Source: Ahaetulla prasina
Taxonomy: Eukaryota; Chordata; Lepidosauria; Squamata; Colubridae
Direction: 5' to 3'
DNA: 64,000 nucleotides
Assembly: GCF_028640845.1 (NCBI RefSeq)
Contig: NC_080540.1
Coordinates: 282,056,524 to 282,120,523, forward strand
The notes beneath the pieces are model-generated. The model had not been told where the DNA came from and searched no databases. It saw only the letters and a program-made list of their open reading frames with translations. The position numbers were made by a program, and so were the translations under genes. This document shows, one piece after another, positions 1 through 12,734 of this stretch; the stretch's first letter is position 1, and each line of letters starts with the position of its first letter.

Positions 1-891
<891 letters not shown>

Positions 892-894
<3 letters not shown>

Positions 895-2148
895 CTAGAC
901 AACCTGTGCCCAATTGGATCATTGTTTCAGAGACATTACCTTATGTAAAGAAAGAAAAAGAATAACCAAGAATGGCGGGGCAGGGGGAAGTTGAAGCAGG
1001 AGGAATTTCAGACTTCTTGTCAGCTTCTACATTGAGTTTCCTTGTGAGAATCTGGCAGGGAACATTGGAAATCCTCCTTCCCTTCCCTTCCCTTCCCTTC
1101 CCAGTGAATGGACAAGTACGTTTCATGCTAAGTGAGGAGGGAACAAGGGATTGCAAGACTGACTGGGAAAGTGTCACAGAATGTTGAAAATGAAGATCAT
1201 GTAGTCATGGATCCTGGATTTTGGATATGTTCTCTAAATTAGCCCATTTGGGATACCTTGGTTCAATAATTGTTGCCCTGTGATGCACTGTTCCTCCCAC
1301 TTAAAGTTGTGACAATGAGAGTTTTAGTAGTATATAGATGGGAATGGGGCAAAAGGAACATGGTAGATGTCTACTTTTCCCCAAATTGTCTTTCAACCTT
1401 GAGCGGTTCAACCTCTGCAGCTGAACTTAGTTCAGTTTCTTTTTCCAGAGCCGCTCGGATTTTGTTTCCATTTCATAATCCATCTCTTGAAGCTGTTTTT
1501 AAAAGTTATTTCCTGACAAAAGGAAAGTGACTCGCCTACATCAAAGACATAAACATTTATACCAAAACAGCCTGACACACAATAATAGAGGGTGACATAC
1601 TTTTTGTATTGGTAATAAATCTACATCAAAAACCATAACATAAACAGAGCCATAAATAGTGTACTTTAAATCTAGTTGTATCATTTTGTTCATTTTTGAA
1701 AAAATAAATTATGCCCCTCTACGCCTTTGTTTTATATTATTAGATTACATTATTTGAAATGTTTGTTGTATATCTGGATAAACTGAACTATTTTGCAGAA
1801 CTAAACAACATCAAATTTTCTATTAAGGTGTTTCCATTTTTGTTTCCCAAAACTGTTTTCTAAATGGTAAAAACAACATTCTTTGACAAATGAGAGAAAA
1901 TCATTTTCAGTTATAATAGATGGCTACGCATTGCCTCCATAAACATGTTGTTTTAAAAGATGTGGAATAGATTCTTTATGCTACAAAGTTTTACTTTCTT
2001 TGCATTTTATTTTTCTCAGATTGTAATGATGATGTAGAGGTTGAAATTTTCAGCTGAAAGTTTATTTAGTAAATCATTAGTAACCATCATATCACACAAT
2101 AAAAGGAATAAGTAAAATATAAACAAAGGGATTGTATATAAGAAAGCT
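892..2148. other. Spacer between the two GATA arrays; no gene seen
   Basis: AT-rich DNA between two oppositely oriented GATA arrays. The short reading frames on both strands lack recognisable domains. The only local structure is a short CCTTC run near 1077-1102. No transposon ends were recognised. Confidence 0.6.
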
Positions 2149-4310
<2,162 letters not shown>

Positions 4311-4334
4311 CAATGAGGACAATCAATCAGTGAA

Positions 4335-4475
4335 AGAGTTTGCCTTCAGAAATCGTGGGTGCGTCTTCACTGGAGGTTTTTAAGAAGAAACAGGACGGTC
4401 ACTTCTCTGAAATTGTATGGCTTGAGCAGGGGGCTGGAGTAGAACAACCTCCAAGGTCCCTTCCAGTTCTATTCT
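4335..4475 (+). mobile_element. CR1-type LINE 3' end fragment
   Basis: It carries the conserved 3'-terminal block shared by many copies here: a 'cactggaggtttttaagaag' stretch, then 'gagcagggggctgg', then 'cctccaaggtcccttccag' and an ATTCT-like tail. Sister copies lie near 8790, 13220, 19270, 36160, 49420, 61090 and 63450. It is 5' truncated, with no coding sequence left. Confidence 0.75.
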
Positions 4476-4540
4476 GATTCTGACTTTGCCTAATTCCAAT
4501 ACTTCGGGGTTTAAAATTTTACAAGCGTAAGAATCACAGA

Positions 4541-4620
4541 GGACAGGAAGGCCTGGAGGAACATTGTCCATGGGGTCACGATGGGTCGGACATGACTTCG
4601 CAACTAACAACAACAACAAG
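4541..4620 (+). mobile_element. Severely 5'-truncated BovB (RTE) LINE 3' end with TSD
   Basis: These 80 bp match the 3' end of the longer BovB at 5775-6596, including 'aggcctggaggaacattg' and the terminal 'cttcgcaactaacaacaa' repeat tail. A 12-bp TSD, AAGAATCACAGA, is at 4529-4540 and 4621-4632, so this is a genuine short retrotransposition product. Confidence 0.85.
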
Positions 4621-4632
4621 AAGAATCACAGA

Positions 4633-5762
4633 AATTGAAGTAACAGGTAAGTTGGTTGAGTTTTGCCAGTTCCAGAAGTAAGATGTGGATTCTTGCCCAT
4701 AGGCCTGAAGGACTGTGAAATCTAGTCTTTAACTTGTTTCTCTAATGAGGATGCTTCCTCAAGAAATATCTTTCTGTTTGTCCTATGATATCCTCATGTG
4801 TGCTGGCTCAGCCCAGCTCCTTCTTGTTTGCCCTTCAGTTTGTTTGTTGAACATTGGTCAGTTTCTTCTGGCTTAATGACTCAGCCACAGCATGTTTTCA
4901 TTCCTGACTTCAGAGAGCATTCAGTATTCCCTACCCCTTCTCTCTAATGGGGTTGATCTTAGGTCATTGGCTGAATTGCCAAAAGAGCGATTAAGTTGTT
5001 TGCAATACGTCTCTGTATAAGCATATGTGTGTGAGTATGTAGATATGTCTCTCTCTGTGTGTGTGTGTGTGTAAATATACACCATTGGATACAGTCACCC
5101 ACAGCATTTATTATTATTTTGCTCTCGGGGAGAACTGCCAGAAATGTTTGGGGCAGTAGCCAGATATTGTGTATATCTTTGCATGTGTGTTAGTATAACT
5201 GGGATTTTCAGCCTAAAATTCAGCAGCAGTAGCATTTTAACATTGCATCCTTGATCCCTACAAGCCATCCAGGCACACTCAATTCCAAATGGTTAGTTGA
5301 ACCGTATTTCCCACGCTGCTGTTGACACATGTAAAACTGTGTCAATTTGTTTCTCCTGTGGTGGCTTCCCATTGCCACAAGTACCGTTATACTGGGAAAA
5401 CCGTAGTCAGGAAAAGAATAATGGCAGCTCTAGAAGGCATGGCATAGCCAAATATTTCCTCCCTCAAATTCTCCATTGGGTTGTTTTTTTATTGACTGAT
5501 AGCAGGAACATCACACTTGTAGATTGGTGCCCATGGAATTTTGTGACAGAGATGTTACCCCACCATGAGGAGCATGTCCACCCGTGTCCTAATTCCCACT
5601 GCTCTGTGAAACAGCAGGAACACACGGGTGGCGGGGGGAAGAGCCATGTTAGTCCATGGCAACAACGCAAGCATGGAGTCTGGTATGTGGCAGGTTACTT
5701 GGTCTGATGCACAGAATGTATTTGCTGCTATGAGACTTCAAATGCAGAGAGTTAAAAGAAGG
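4633..5762. other. Intergenic DNA, nothing recognised
   Basis: A (TG)n tract lies near 5056-5072. An open frame at 5297-5707 (136 codons, plus strand) has no recognisable domain, no ordered hydrophobic or charged pattern and no visible gene context. It is not called as a gene. Confidence 0.5.
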
Positions 5763-5774
5763 TAAGAAGCTAAA

Positions 5775-6596
5775 GTTGGAATTAAGATTGCCGGGAGAAA
5801 TATCAGCAACCTCAGATATGCAGATGATACCATTCTAATGGCAGAAAGTGAAGAGGAACTAAAGAGCTTCTTGATGCGTATGAAGAAGGAGAGTGCAAAA
5901 GTTGGCTTGAAACTCAACATTAAGAAAACTAAGATCATGGCATTCGGCCCTCTCAAATCCTGGCAAATAGATGGGGAGGGAATGGAGACAGTGACAGATT
6001 TTATTTTCCTGGGCTCCAAGATCACTGCAGATGGGGACTGCAGTCAAGAAATTAAAAGACGCTTGCTCCTGGGGAGGAAAGCTATGGCAAATCTGATAGG
6101 TTACTAAAAAGCAGAGACATCACCCTGCCAACAAAAGTGCGTATAGTCAAGGCTATGAGGTTTCCAGTTGCGATGTATGGCTGCGAAAGTTGGACCATAA
6201 GAAAGGCTGAGCGCCAAAGAATTGAGACCTTTGAACTATGGTGCTGGAGAAGACTCCTGCGAGTCCCTTGAACTGCAAGGCGATCAAAGCGGTCAGTCCT
6301 AGAGGAGATCAACCCTGACTGCTCTTTAGAAGGTCAGATCCTGAAGATGAAACTGAAATACTTTGGCCACCTAATGAGAAGGAAGGACTCACTGGAGAAG
6401 AGCCTAATGCTGGGAACAATTGAGGGCAAAAGAAGAATGGGATGACAGAGAATGAGGTGGCTGGATGGAGTCACTGAAGCAGTAGGCATGAGCTTAAATG
6501 AACTCCAGAGGATGGTAGAGGAGAGGAAGGCCTGGAGGAACATTGTCCATGGGGTCGTGATGGGTCAGACATGACTTCGCAACTAACAACAACAAC
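5775..6596 (+). mobile_element. 5'-truncated BovB (RTE clade) LINE: reverse transcriptase C-terminal half and 3' end
   Basis: The reading begins just before the catalytic YADD motif of the reverse transcriptase (near 5815-5826). It continues through the post-catalytic region, whose wording (for example MAESEEEL, LNIKKTKIM, FLGSKITADGDC) is typical of BovB. An open stretch of 89 codons (5838-6107) ends at a stop. The remainder is readable in pieces to about 6540, followed by the ACAACAACAAC tail. A perfect 12-bp TSD, TAAGAAGCTAAA, at 5763-5774 and 6597-6608 proves insertion as a truncated copy. BovB is known from squamates and ruminants and is a textbook case of horizontal transfer. The copy cannot encode an intact protein because the endonuclease and RT N-terminus are absent. 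Confidence 0.93.
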
Positions 6597-6608
6597 TAAG
6601 AAGCTAAA

Positions 6609-7183
6609 TGGATTATAGCAGAGACTGAGAGAAGGTCTGGAGAAGGTTGGAGAATGAGTGTTCTCTTATCAATTAGTAAGCTAAGAAGCCATTGTTCTTA
6701 TTCAAGCTTTTTCTGTGGGTCTGGAAATTTTCTAAGCCTAGCAATTTGGTGGTATTATCTATGAATATAAAGTCCTTTAATAGCTATTCTACACTGTATC
6801 TGATGAAGTGAGCTGCTGGTCATAAAACATTATCTCCTAATGACACTGGTTAGTCTTGAAGACTTCAAACCAGCAGCACCTGTATTCCTGCAGCTCCATG
6901 TTAAGCATTTGTTGTTCTCGCAAGATGGCTTTTGCTCTTGAAAAAGATTATTCCCTATATTCTCTCACATTAAATTGATCCTACTTATCACTACTTTGCG
7001 TTGACTGAAATATGTATTTTTTGCAATCCAAGATCTCTGACTACTCTCAGCCCTACTTTCTCTTAAAATCAAGAACTTTACATAGTTACATGGCACCAAC
7101 ATTCCTGCTAATTCTACTTGCTTGACTAAGCCTTTGCCACTGTTAAGGGTATGTGACCATTTGGTACTTTTCGTCATCTTCTG
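6609..7183. other. Intergenic DNA, nothing recognised
   Basis: AT-rich sequence without recognisable element ends or coding patterns. Short frames overlap on both strands and are not supported. Confidence 0.5.
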
Positions 7184-7262
7184 AAGCAGCAGAGCTGGCT
7201 GAGGAATTCTGGGAGTTGAAGTCCACATTCTTAAAGTTGCCAAGGTTGGAGACCCCTGTTCT
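7184..7262. mobile_element. Half copy of the palindromic hAT-type MITE (TIR CAGGGGTCTCCAACC)
   Basis: It carries the right arm of the element that is complete at 22319-22439: 'ggagttgaagtccac', then 'aaagttgccaaggttggaga' and the terminal CCCCTG. The left arm is missing, so no TSD can be paired. Confidence 0.75.
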
Positions 7263-7544
7263 GAAGGACAACATTGTCAGTAATTCAAACCAGGAATTTC
7301 CAAAGAAGGACCGTGTTGGCAGAGTTTGTCTCCCAACAACAGAGTAGATACTTTCAACACACAGTACAACTCCTATTCCCTTCCTTATGCTTCTGTTCTT
7401 TTTGAATTATATTCCAGTCATAAAAATCATCCTATTATGTTTCCTTGTACTTGTTAAACCACATTTGCTTTCACAAGCTTGTTTTATTTTATCATAGTTT
7501 GAGCATTAATGTATAGACATTAACTTTTCAGGTAATCCTTGACT

Positions 7545-7703
<159 letters not shown>

Positions 7704-7875
7704 TTCCATAGCTAAACAAGGCAGTTCTTAAGTGAGTCAGGTCCAATTTTACAACCTTTTCTGCCATGATTGTTAAGCGAATCATTGCAGTTAAGTGAAC
7801 CACATGGCTGTTAAGCAAATATGGCTTCCCCCATTGACTTTTTTTGCCGGAAGGCCACAAATAGTGATCACGTGA
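7704..7875. mobile_element. Fragment of the CAGGTAGTCC-terminated MITE family
   Basis: Internal blocks are shared with the complete copy at 20180-20574: 'aagtgagt', 'aatcattgcagttaagtgaa', 'cccattgactt' and 'gatcacgtgacc'. It starts immediately after the AATA tract and lacks clear termini. Confidence 0.65.
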
Positions 7876-7998
7876 CCTGGATATCCAAGAAGCTTCTTCA
7901 GCTCTGATTGGATGGTGGGGAATGGAAGGATTTATACTCCTTGAAGACAGGTGGTCATTTGTATTCTTTTAGAGAGTCATTAAGGCCACCTGAGGGAC

Positions 7999-8066
7999 AC
8001 GATGGCTCACTGGCTATGACACTGAGCTTGTTGATTGAAAGGTCGGCAGCTCAGCGGTTTGAATCC
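7999..8066 (+). mobile_element. 5' (tRNA-related) part of a squamate tRNA-derived SINE, split by an insertion
   Basis: It begins with the SINE head (A-box-like TGGCTCACTGG, then 'gagcttgttgattgaaaggt') and reaches the B-box 'ggtttgaatcc'. The left TSD, about 18 bp at 7981-7998, matches 9834-9851 on the far side of the 3' part with one mismatch. The SINE was therefore intact before segment 8067-9522 entered it. The family is probably the Sauria-type SINE with an (ACCTTT)n tail. Confidence 0.85.
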
Positions 8067-8294
8067 TCAAATATTGGAACACTGCTATCATATTTTCTCT
8101 ACTCCTTTTTTTCATTAGACTAGACATACCCAATTCCTGTAACTGTTCTTCATAGCCTCCAATCCCTGATCATTCTTATTGCTCTTCTCATACAATAGAT
8201 GCATGCCATGGAATTGTTTATATGCGGTTGCCTATTGCTTGGCTGATAACATGTTGAATAAATAGAAAACTTTATTTAATAGAAAAGAGACAAG

Positions 8295-8299
8295 ATCTT
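8295..8299. other. Empty Gypsy A target site (ATCTT) preserved in copy 1
   Basis: Copy 1 reads 'gacaagatcttcattttt' without interruption, whereas copy 2 carries the whole Gypsy A between two ATCTT copies. The copied segment therefore derives from a template that lacked the retrotransposon. Confidence 0.9.
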
Positions 8300-8977
8300 C
8301 ATTTTTGGATTAACTCTTTTTCCCCCTTGGAAGCCCAGAGCTGACTTCTTCCTCAAAAGTCTGAAAGCTACCATAGATTCCAGCAATCTGGAAGAAAAAT
8401 GTCCTGTCTGAATGAAACATTTGGATTTCATTTAGGAAGTCTTGGGGTTTTCACATTCTGCATGTGGTTACACTTTAAATTTAATCAATGTTAAATGTTT
8501 TCAGTGAACCCCATCAGCGGTTTCATCTACTTGTATAATATGAACTTAATGCAGTTTTTTAAAAAAAAATTAAAAAGGTTTTTTCCAAGATTGAGCAGCA
8601 CTGAATCAGGTCTATCTCTCCCCCCCACCTCTGTCCTTTTATTGGGATAAACAACATGAAACTAGAGAAGTCTTCACATTATCGATTTTTTAAAACTTTC
8701 TGATTCCCAATGTTGTTGTTTTTTAATTCTGCTTTTTGTTTTGCTTTTGTTCAACAACTTCAATAAAGCCTGGCATACATGGAACATAAAAAAACAGAGT
8801 TGGAAGGGACCTTGGAGGTCTTCTAGTCTAACCCCCTGCTCAAGCAGGAGACCCTCTACCATTTCAAACAAATGGTTGTCCAGTCTCTTTTTGAAAGCCT
8901 CCAGTGATGGAACACCCACAACGTCTGAAGACAACATTGGTTGATGGGTCTCACCGTTAGGAATTTTCTCCTTAGTT

Positions 8978-9299
8978 CAGGGATCAGCAACCTGTGGCTC
9001 TTTCATCCCTCTGCTGCAGCTCCCTGTCACTCAAAATATGTGTCACCACTGTCAATGTGCAACACCCGCCGTCATGAAATTTTTTGAGCTTTTCGACCTC
9101 CGGTAGGCCAACTATGGATAAATTCAAGAAAAGAAAAGTTTCAGAAGAAAACTGAATGTTTAATTCAACTACATATGCTAGTTTTGTGGTCGCTCAGGAA
9201 ATAATCAGCAAAGGAAGGGTTTTGTGGCTCTCAGTGTTTTCTTTTCTGTGGGAAACGGGTCCAAATGGCTCTTTGAGTGTTTATGGTTGCTGACCCCTG
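8978..9299. mobile_element. hAT-type MITE (TIR CAGGGATCAGCAACC), nested in CR1, copy 1
   Basis: The left end CAGGGATCAGCAACC and right end GGTTGCTGACCCCTG are inverted repeats. An 8-bp TSD, CCTTAGTT, lies at 8970-8977 and 9300-9307. TSD length and CAG...CTG ends are hAT features. No transposase is present. It lacks 18 bp that its paralogue at 13404-13743 retains. Confidence 0.88.
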
Positions 9300-9522
9300 C
9301 CTTAGTTCTAGGTGGCTTCTCTCCTTGGTTAGTGTCCATCTGTTGTCTTGCCTTTTGGTGGAAAATAGTTTGAATCCTCAAATATTGGAACACTGCTATC
9401 ATATTTTCTCTACTCCTTTTTTTCATTAGACTAGACATACCCAATTCCTGTAACTGTTCTTCATAGCCTCCAATCCCTGATCATTCTTATTGCTCTTCTC
9501 ATACAATAGATGCATGCCATGT

Positions 9523-9833
9523 AAAGGTTGGCAGCTCAGCGGTTCGAATCCCTAGTGCCGCGTAACAGGGTGAGCTCCCGTGACTTGTCCCAGCTCCTGC
9601 CAACCTAGCAGTTCGAAAGCACATAAAAAAATGCAAGTAGAAAAATAGGAACCACCTTTGGTGGGAAGGTAACAATACTCCATGTGCCTTTGGCGTTTAG
9701 TCATGCCGGCCACATGACCACGGAGATGTCTTCGGACAGCGCTGGCTCTTCAGCTTTGAAATGGAGATGAGCACCGCCCCCTAGAGTCGGGAACAACTAG
9801 CACATATGTGCAAAGGGAACATTTACCTTTACC
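9523..9833 (+). mobile_element. 3' part of the split squamate SINE, with ACCTTT tail
   Basis: It restarts inside the tRNA-like region ('aaaggttggcagctcagcgg'), continues through the conserved body ('gtgagctcccgtgacttgtc', 'cggacagcgctggctcttca', 'gagatgagcaccgcccccta') and ends in TTTACCTTTACC. It is followed by the right TSD at 9834-9851. Confidence 0.88.
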
Positions 9834-9851
9834 TAAGGCCACCTGTGGGAC

Positions 9852-10209
9852 TGTCTGTGTCCTCAGGGTCACCTGAGTAATGCAAATGGGTGTGGAGCCT
9901 TCTTGGTACTGATGAAAGGACTGTGTTGTGGAGCTGTGCTCTCTGCAGGATATTTTCTGTTTTGTGTTCTTTCACTGTTGAACACAGGCGCAGGCTGTTG
10001 GGGATGAGTATGTGTTGTCTGCATCTCAAATTGAAGTATAAATGGTTCCTTCAAAGAAAAACCAGAAAGTCCAGTTGCCTCTTGAAAAAGCACCTTTGGG
10101 ACAAACAACCCCTGGATGACTGAGAATTTCCATGGACATTAATGCAGAAGTTCCATCCTTTCTGGCTCCATGGACAGACAGCAGTGGCGGTGGTGGTAGG
10201 GGGAGAGGG
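9852..10209. other. Intergenic DNA, nothing recognised
   Basis: Several overlapping short frames on both strands have no domain signal. No element ends were found. Confidence 0.5.
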
Positions 10210-10658
10210 CAGGGGTGAAATGCTCCCGATGGGGGTGGGTAGTTCGGAGAACCAGTAGCAAAACTCCCTGCCCACCCCCCACTGCCCACGCTTCGCTGTT
10301 CCTCTTCTCTGTCCCTGAAGCTCTCAGTGGTGATATAATTGCAAATGGCCTTAAATGACTGCCGCGGTGCTTCAAAGGGCCGCACTACACCTGATCAGAG
10401 CTGTAGGCGGCTAGCAGACCGGTGTCTCTATTTTTAAAGAAGGTAGACCAGTGCTTCCCAAAAAAAGGCAATTAGTAGACCGTTGCCTCTATTTTTAAAG
10501 AAGGTAGACTGGTGCGCTCCCAAGTTTTGTATACTTTATTATTTTTATTATTTATTATTATTGGCCATGCCCATTCAGTCACCTGACCATCAAGCCATGC
10601 TCACCAATTAAGCCACACCCACAGAACCGGTAGAGAAAATTTTTAGATTTCACCCCTG
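10210..10658. mobile_element. hAT-type MITE, CAGGGGTGAAAT family, with TSD
   Basis: The ends are CAGGGGTGAAATGCTCCC and AGATTTCACCCCTG, with an 8-bp TSD, GGAGAGGG, at 10202-10209 and 10659-10666. The interior carries the family blocks 'gttcggagaacc', 'aagccacacccacagaaccg' and GGCCATGCCCA. There is no coding sequence. The interior also contains the TTATTATTT run seen in the long copy at 41559-47163. Confidence 0.9.
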
Positions 10659-10689
10659 GGAGAGGGAATGGTTTCCCACAAGCAACGTA

Positions 10690-10721
10690 TCTCCCACATG
10701 TGCAAATTTATTTATTTATAT

Positions 10722-10772
<51 letters not shown>

Positions 10773-11575
10773 TTTTGTCGCAACAATATATGTAGGAATC
10801 ATACAAAAGATTATATAGTATATAAACATATATGGGTAAATATAAGGAGGTATAAGCATATATATAGAAAGAAGAAAAGAAAAACAATAGGACAGGAACG
10901 GTAGGCACGTTTGTGCGCTTATGCACGCTTATGGTCCTCTTAGGAATGGGGTGAGGTCAATAGTAGAAAGTTTTGGATAAAGCTTTTAGGATTATGGGAA
11001 GAGACCACAGAGTCAGGTAAAGTGTTCCAAGCACTGATGCTTCTGTTACAGAAGTCATATTTTCTGCAATCTAGATTAAAGCGGTTGACATTAAGTTTAA
11101 ATCTATTAGTTGCTCTAGTATTATTGCAATTAAAGCTGAAGTAGTCTTTAACAGGAAGGACATTACAATAGATGATTCTGTGAGTTAGGCTTAGGTCTTG
11201 TCGGCGACGGAGTTCCAAGTTTTCTAAGCCTAGGATTTCAAGTCTAGTGGGATAAGGTATTTTGGTGTTTTCAGAGGAATGGAGAACTCTTCTTGTAAAA
11301 TATTTCTGGACACGTTCAATTGTATTGATGTCAGAGATGTGGTGAGGGTTCCAAACAGGCGAGCTGTATTCTAGAATTGGTCTAGCAAATGTTTTATATG
11401 CTCTGGTTAATAGTGTGGTGTTTTTGGAAAAGAAACTACGCAAGATTAGGTTTACAACTCTTAGAGCTTTTTTTGCTATGTAATTGCAGTGGGCTTTGGC
11501 ACTTAGATCATTTGACATGAAAACTCCAAGGTCTTTAACAGGATGGGGGTCATCTGTAAGGTAATGTCCATCACT
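10690..11575 (-). mobile_element. CR1-type LINE 3' portion with RT C-terminal coding remnant and (AAAT)n tail
   Basis: On the minus strand an open frame from about 11570 to 10940 reads as the C-terminal end of a CR1-clade LINE ORF2. The RPILEYSSPVWNP, INTIERVQKYFTRR, LGLENLELRRRQDL and AWNTLPDSVV blocks are characteristic. The ORF start at 11695 lies in unrelated sequence upstream, so the first 40 or so codons are not element-derived. The 3' untranslated part runs into an ATTT tract at 10698-10772, the element's tail. A sister copy is at 55055-55735. The copy is 5' truncated and lacks the endonuclease and catalytic RT core. Confidence 0.85.
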
Positions 11576-11943
11576 GCTTGTGTGGCCCTGCCCACCCACC
11601 AGCCCCCACCCTTCGGCCTCTGCCTCCCAGCAATTTGCCTCCTTGCAGCAAACAGCAAACAGCCTGGTCAGCTTCAGCACAGCCTGATTTACCACGAGCA
11701 GCTGATTGGCGGTTGGATCTGCCTCCTGAAATACCTCCTATCAGCTGTTCCAGGCTTCGGGGATCGCCACCGCCCATCGCCGCTGTCAGCGCCCATTACT
11801 GCTGCCACCTATCGCCACCTCCGCGCACCCCATTTTCAGGCTCTGTGCGCCCCATTTACAGACTGTTCCAGGTGCTGGGAGTAGGTGGCGGTGGCAATCC
11901 CAGCTGCCTGGAACGGGCCAAAAATGAGACACTTCAACTTCAT
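11576..11943. other. GC-rich stretch of unknown origin
   Basis: C-rich, proline-rich frames are open on the plus strand (11578-12075) purely from base composition. No domain, start context or splice pattern supports a gene. Confidence 0.45.
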
Positions 11944-11960
11944 GAGATTAAAAGCATCTT

Positions 11961-12242
11961 TTTTTTTATTCAAAAAGTTTTACAGAAAATTTCCCCCCCT
12001 TCCCCCCCTCCCCTCCCCCCTCCCTTCACAACCCCCCTCCCTCCCCCGACTTCCCGGAACGAGCACAAGGTATAGTTAAAAATAAAACAAACATATGCTA
12101 AAAAATTTTCGTCCCAACTTAATTATACCCCTACAATCATCAATTCCTAAACTCCCCTGAAAACAATCAAAAATAATACATCATAATCATTCAAAAACAG
12201 TCTGATAACCCTTAGTCTGATATCTACTTTGAATATAGTCAA
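11961..12242 (-). mobile_element. 5'-truncated L1 LINE 3' end with 17-bp TSD
   Basis: Read on the minus strand it is a C-poor and then G-rich 3' UTR ending in AATAAAAAAAA, with the poly(A) facing left. A perfect 17-bp TSD, GAGATTAAAAGCATCTT, at 11944-11960 and 12243-12259 shows target-primed insertion. No coding sequence remains. Confidence 0.8.
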
Positions 12243-12293
12243 GAGATTAAAAGCATCTTGTTGGTACATTTGGGGTTTGGTCCATATGAATAA

Positions 12294-12656
12294 AGGTAAA
12301 GGTAAAGGTTCCCCTCGCACATACGTGCTAGTTGTTGCCGACTCTAGGGGGCGGTGTTCATCTCCGTTTCAAAGTCGAAGAGCCAGCGCTGTCCGAAGAC
12401 GTCTCCCTGGTCATGTGGCTGGCATGACTCAACGCCAAAGGCACACGGAACGCTGTTACCTTCCCACCAGAGGTGGTCCCTATTTTTTCTACTTGCATTT
12501 TTACATGCTTTCAAAACTGCTAGGCTGGCAGAAGCTGGGACAAGTAATGGGAGCTCACTCCGTTACATAGCAGCACTAGGGATTCGAACCACCGAGCTGC
12601 CGACCTTTCGATCGACAAGCTCAACCTCCTAGCCCCTGAGCCACCGCGTCCCTGCA
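12294..12656 (-). mobile_element. Full-length squamate tRNA-derived SINE with TSD
   Basis: It reads on the minus strand from the tRNA-like head (near 12650) to the AAAGGTAAAGG tail complement at 12294. The 13-bp TSD TCCATATGAATAA lies at 12281-12293 and 12657-12669. It belongs to the same family as 7999-9833. Confidence 0.9.
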
Positions 12657-12734
12657 TCCATATGAATAAGGAACTATTAATTATTATCATCTGATTGCCT
12701 CATTTCTACTGTCTTTCAAGATTTCCTTATCCAG

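Larger units (their letters stand above)
8067..9522. repeat. Copied segment inserted into a SINE (copy 1 of the CR1-containing 1.3 kb duplication)
   Basis: The order is B (8067-8310), A (8311-about 9366), B again (about 9367-9522). Here A+B is the unit found collinear at 12735-14074. The B-to-A junction at 8311-8321 is TAACTCTTTTT, an 11-bp word that also flanks the parental unit on both sides (12735 and 18574). A 29-bp piece of the host SINE is duplicated at both edges (8038-8066 and 9523-9551, two mismatches). Most of the segment is a CR1 3' region on the minus strand with a nested hAT MITE. It differs from copy 2 by a few single bases, an 18-bp deletion in the MITE and a roughly 20-bp deletion near the A/B boundary. 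Confidence 0.85.

Noticed and set aside
5297..5707. 136-codon plus-strand frame as a host gene
   Set aside because: No recognisable domain, conserved motif or splice context; compatible with chance in AT/GC-mixed DNA.
8674..8937. 87-codon frame found twice (also 13100-13363), suggesting a conserved gene
   Set aside because: Identity reflects the segmental copy of a CR1 3' end; the frame is the CR1 tail block, also seen elsewhere as non-coding.
11578..12075. 165-codon proline-rich frame
   Set aside because: It crosses from an unassigned GC-rich stretch into an L1 3' end through its TSD, so it cannot be one gene.
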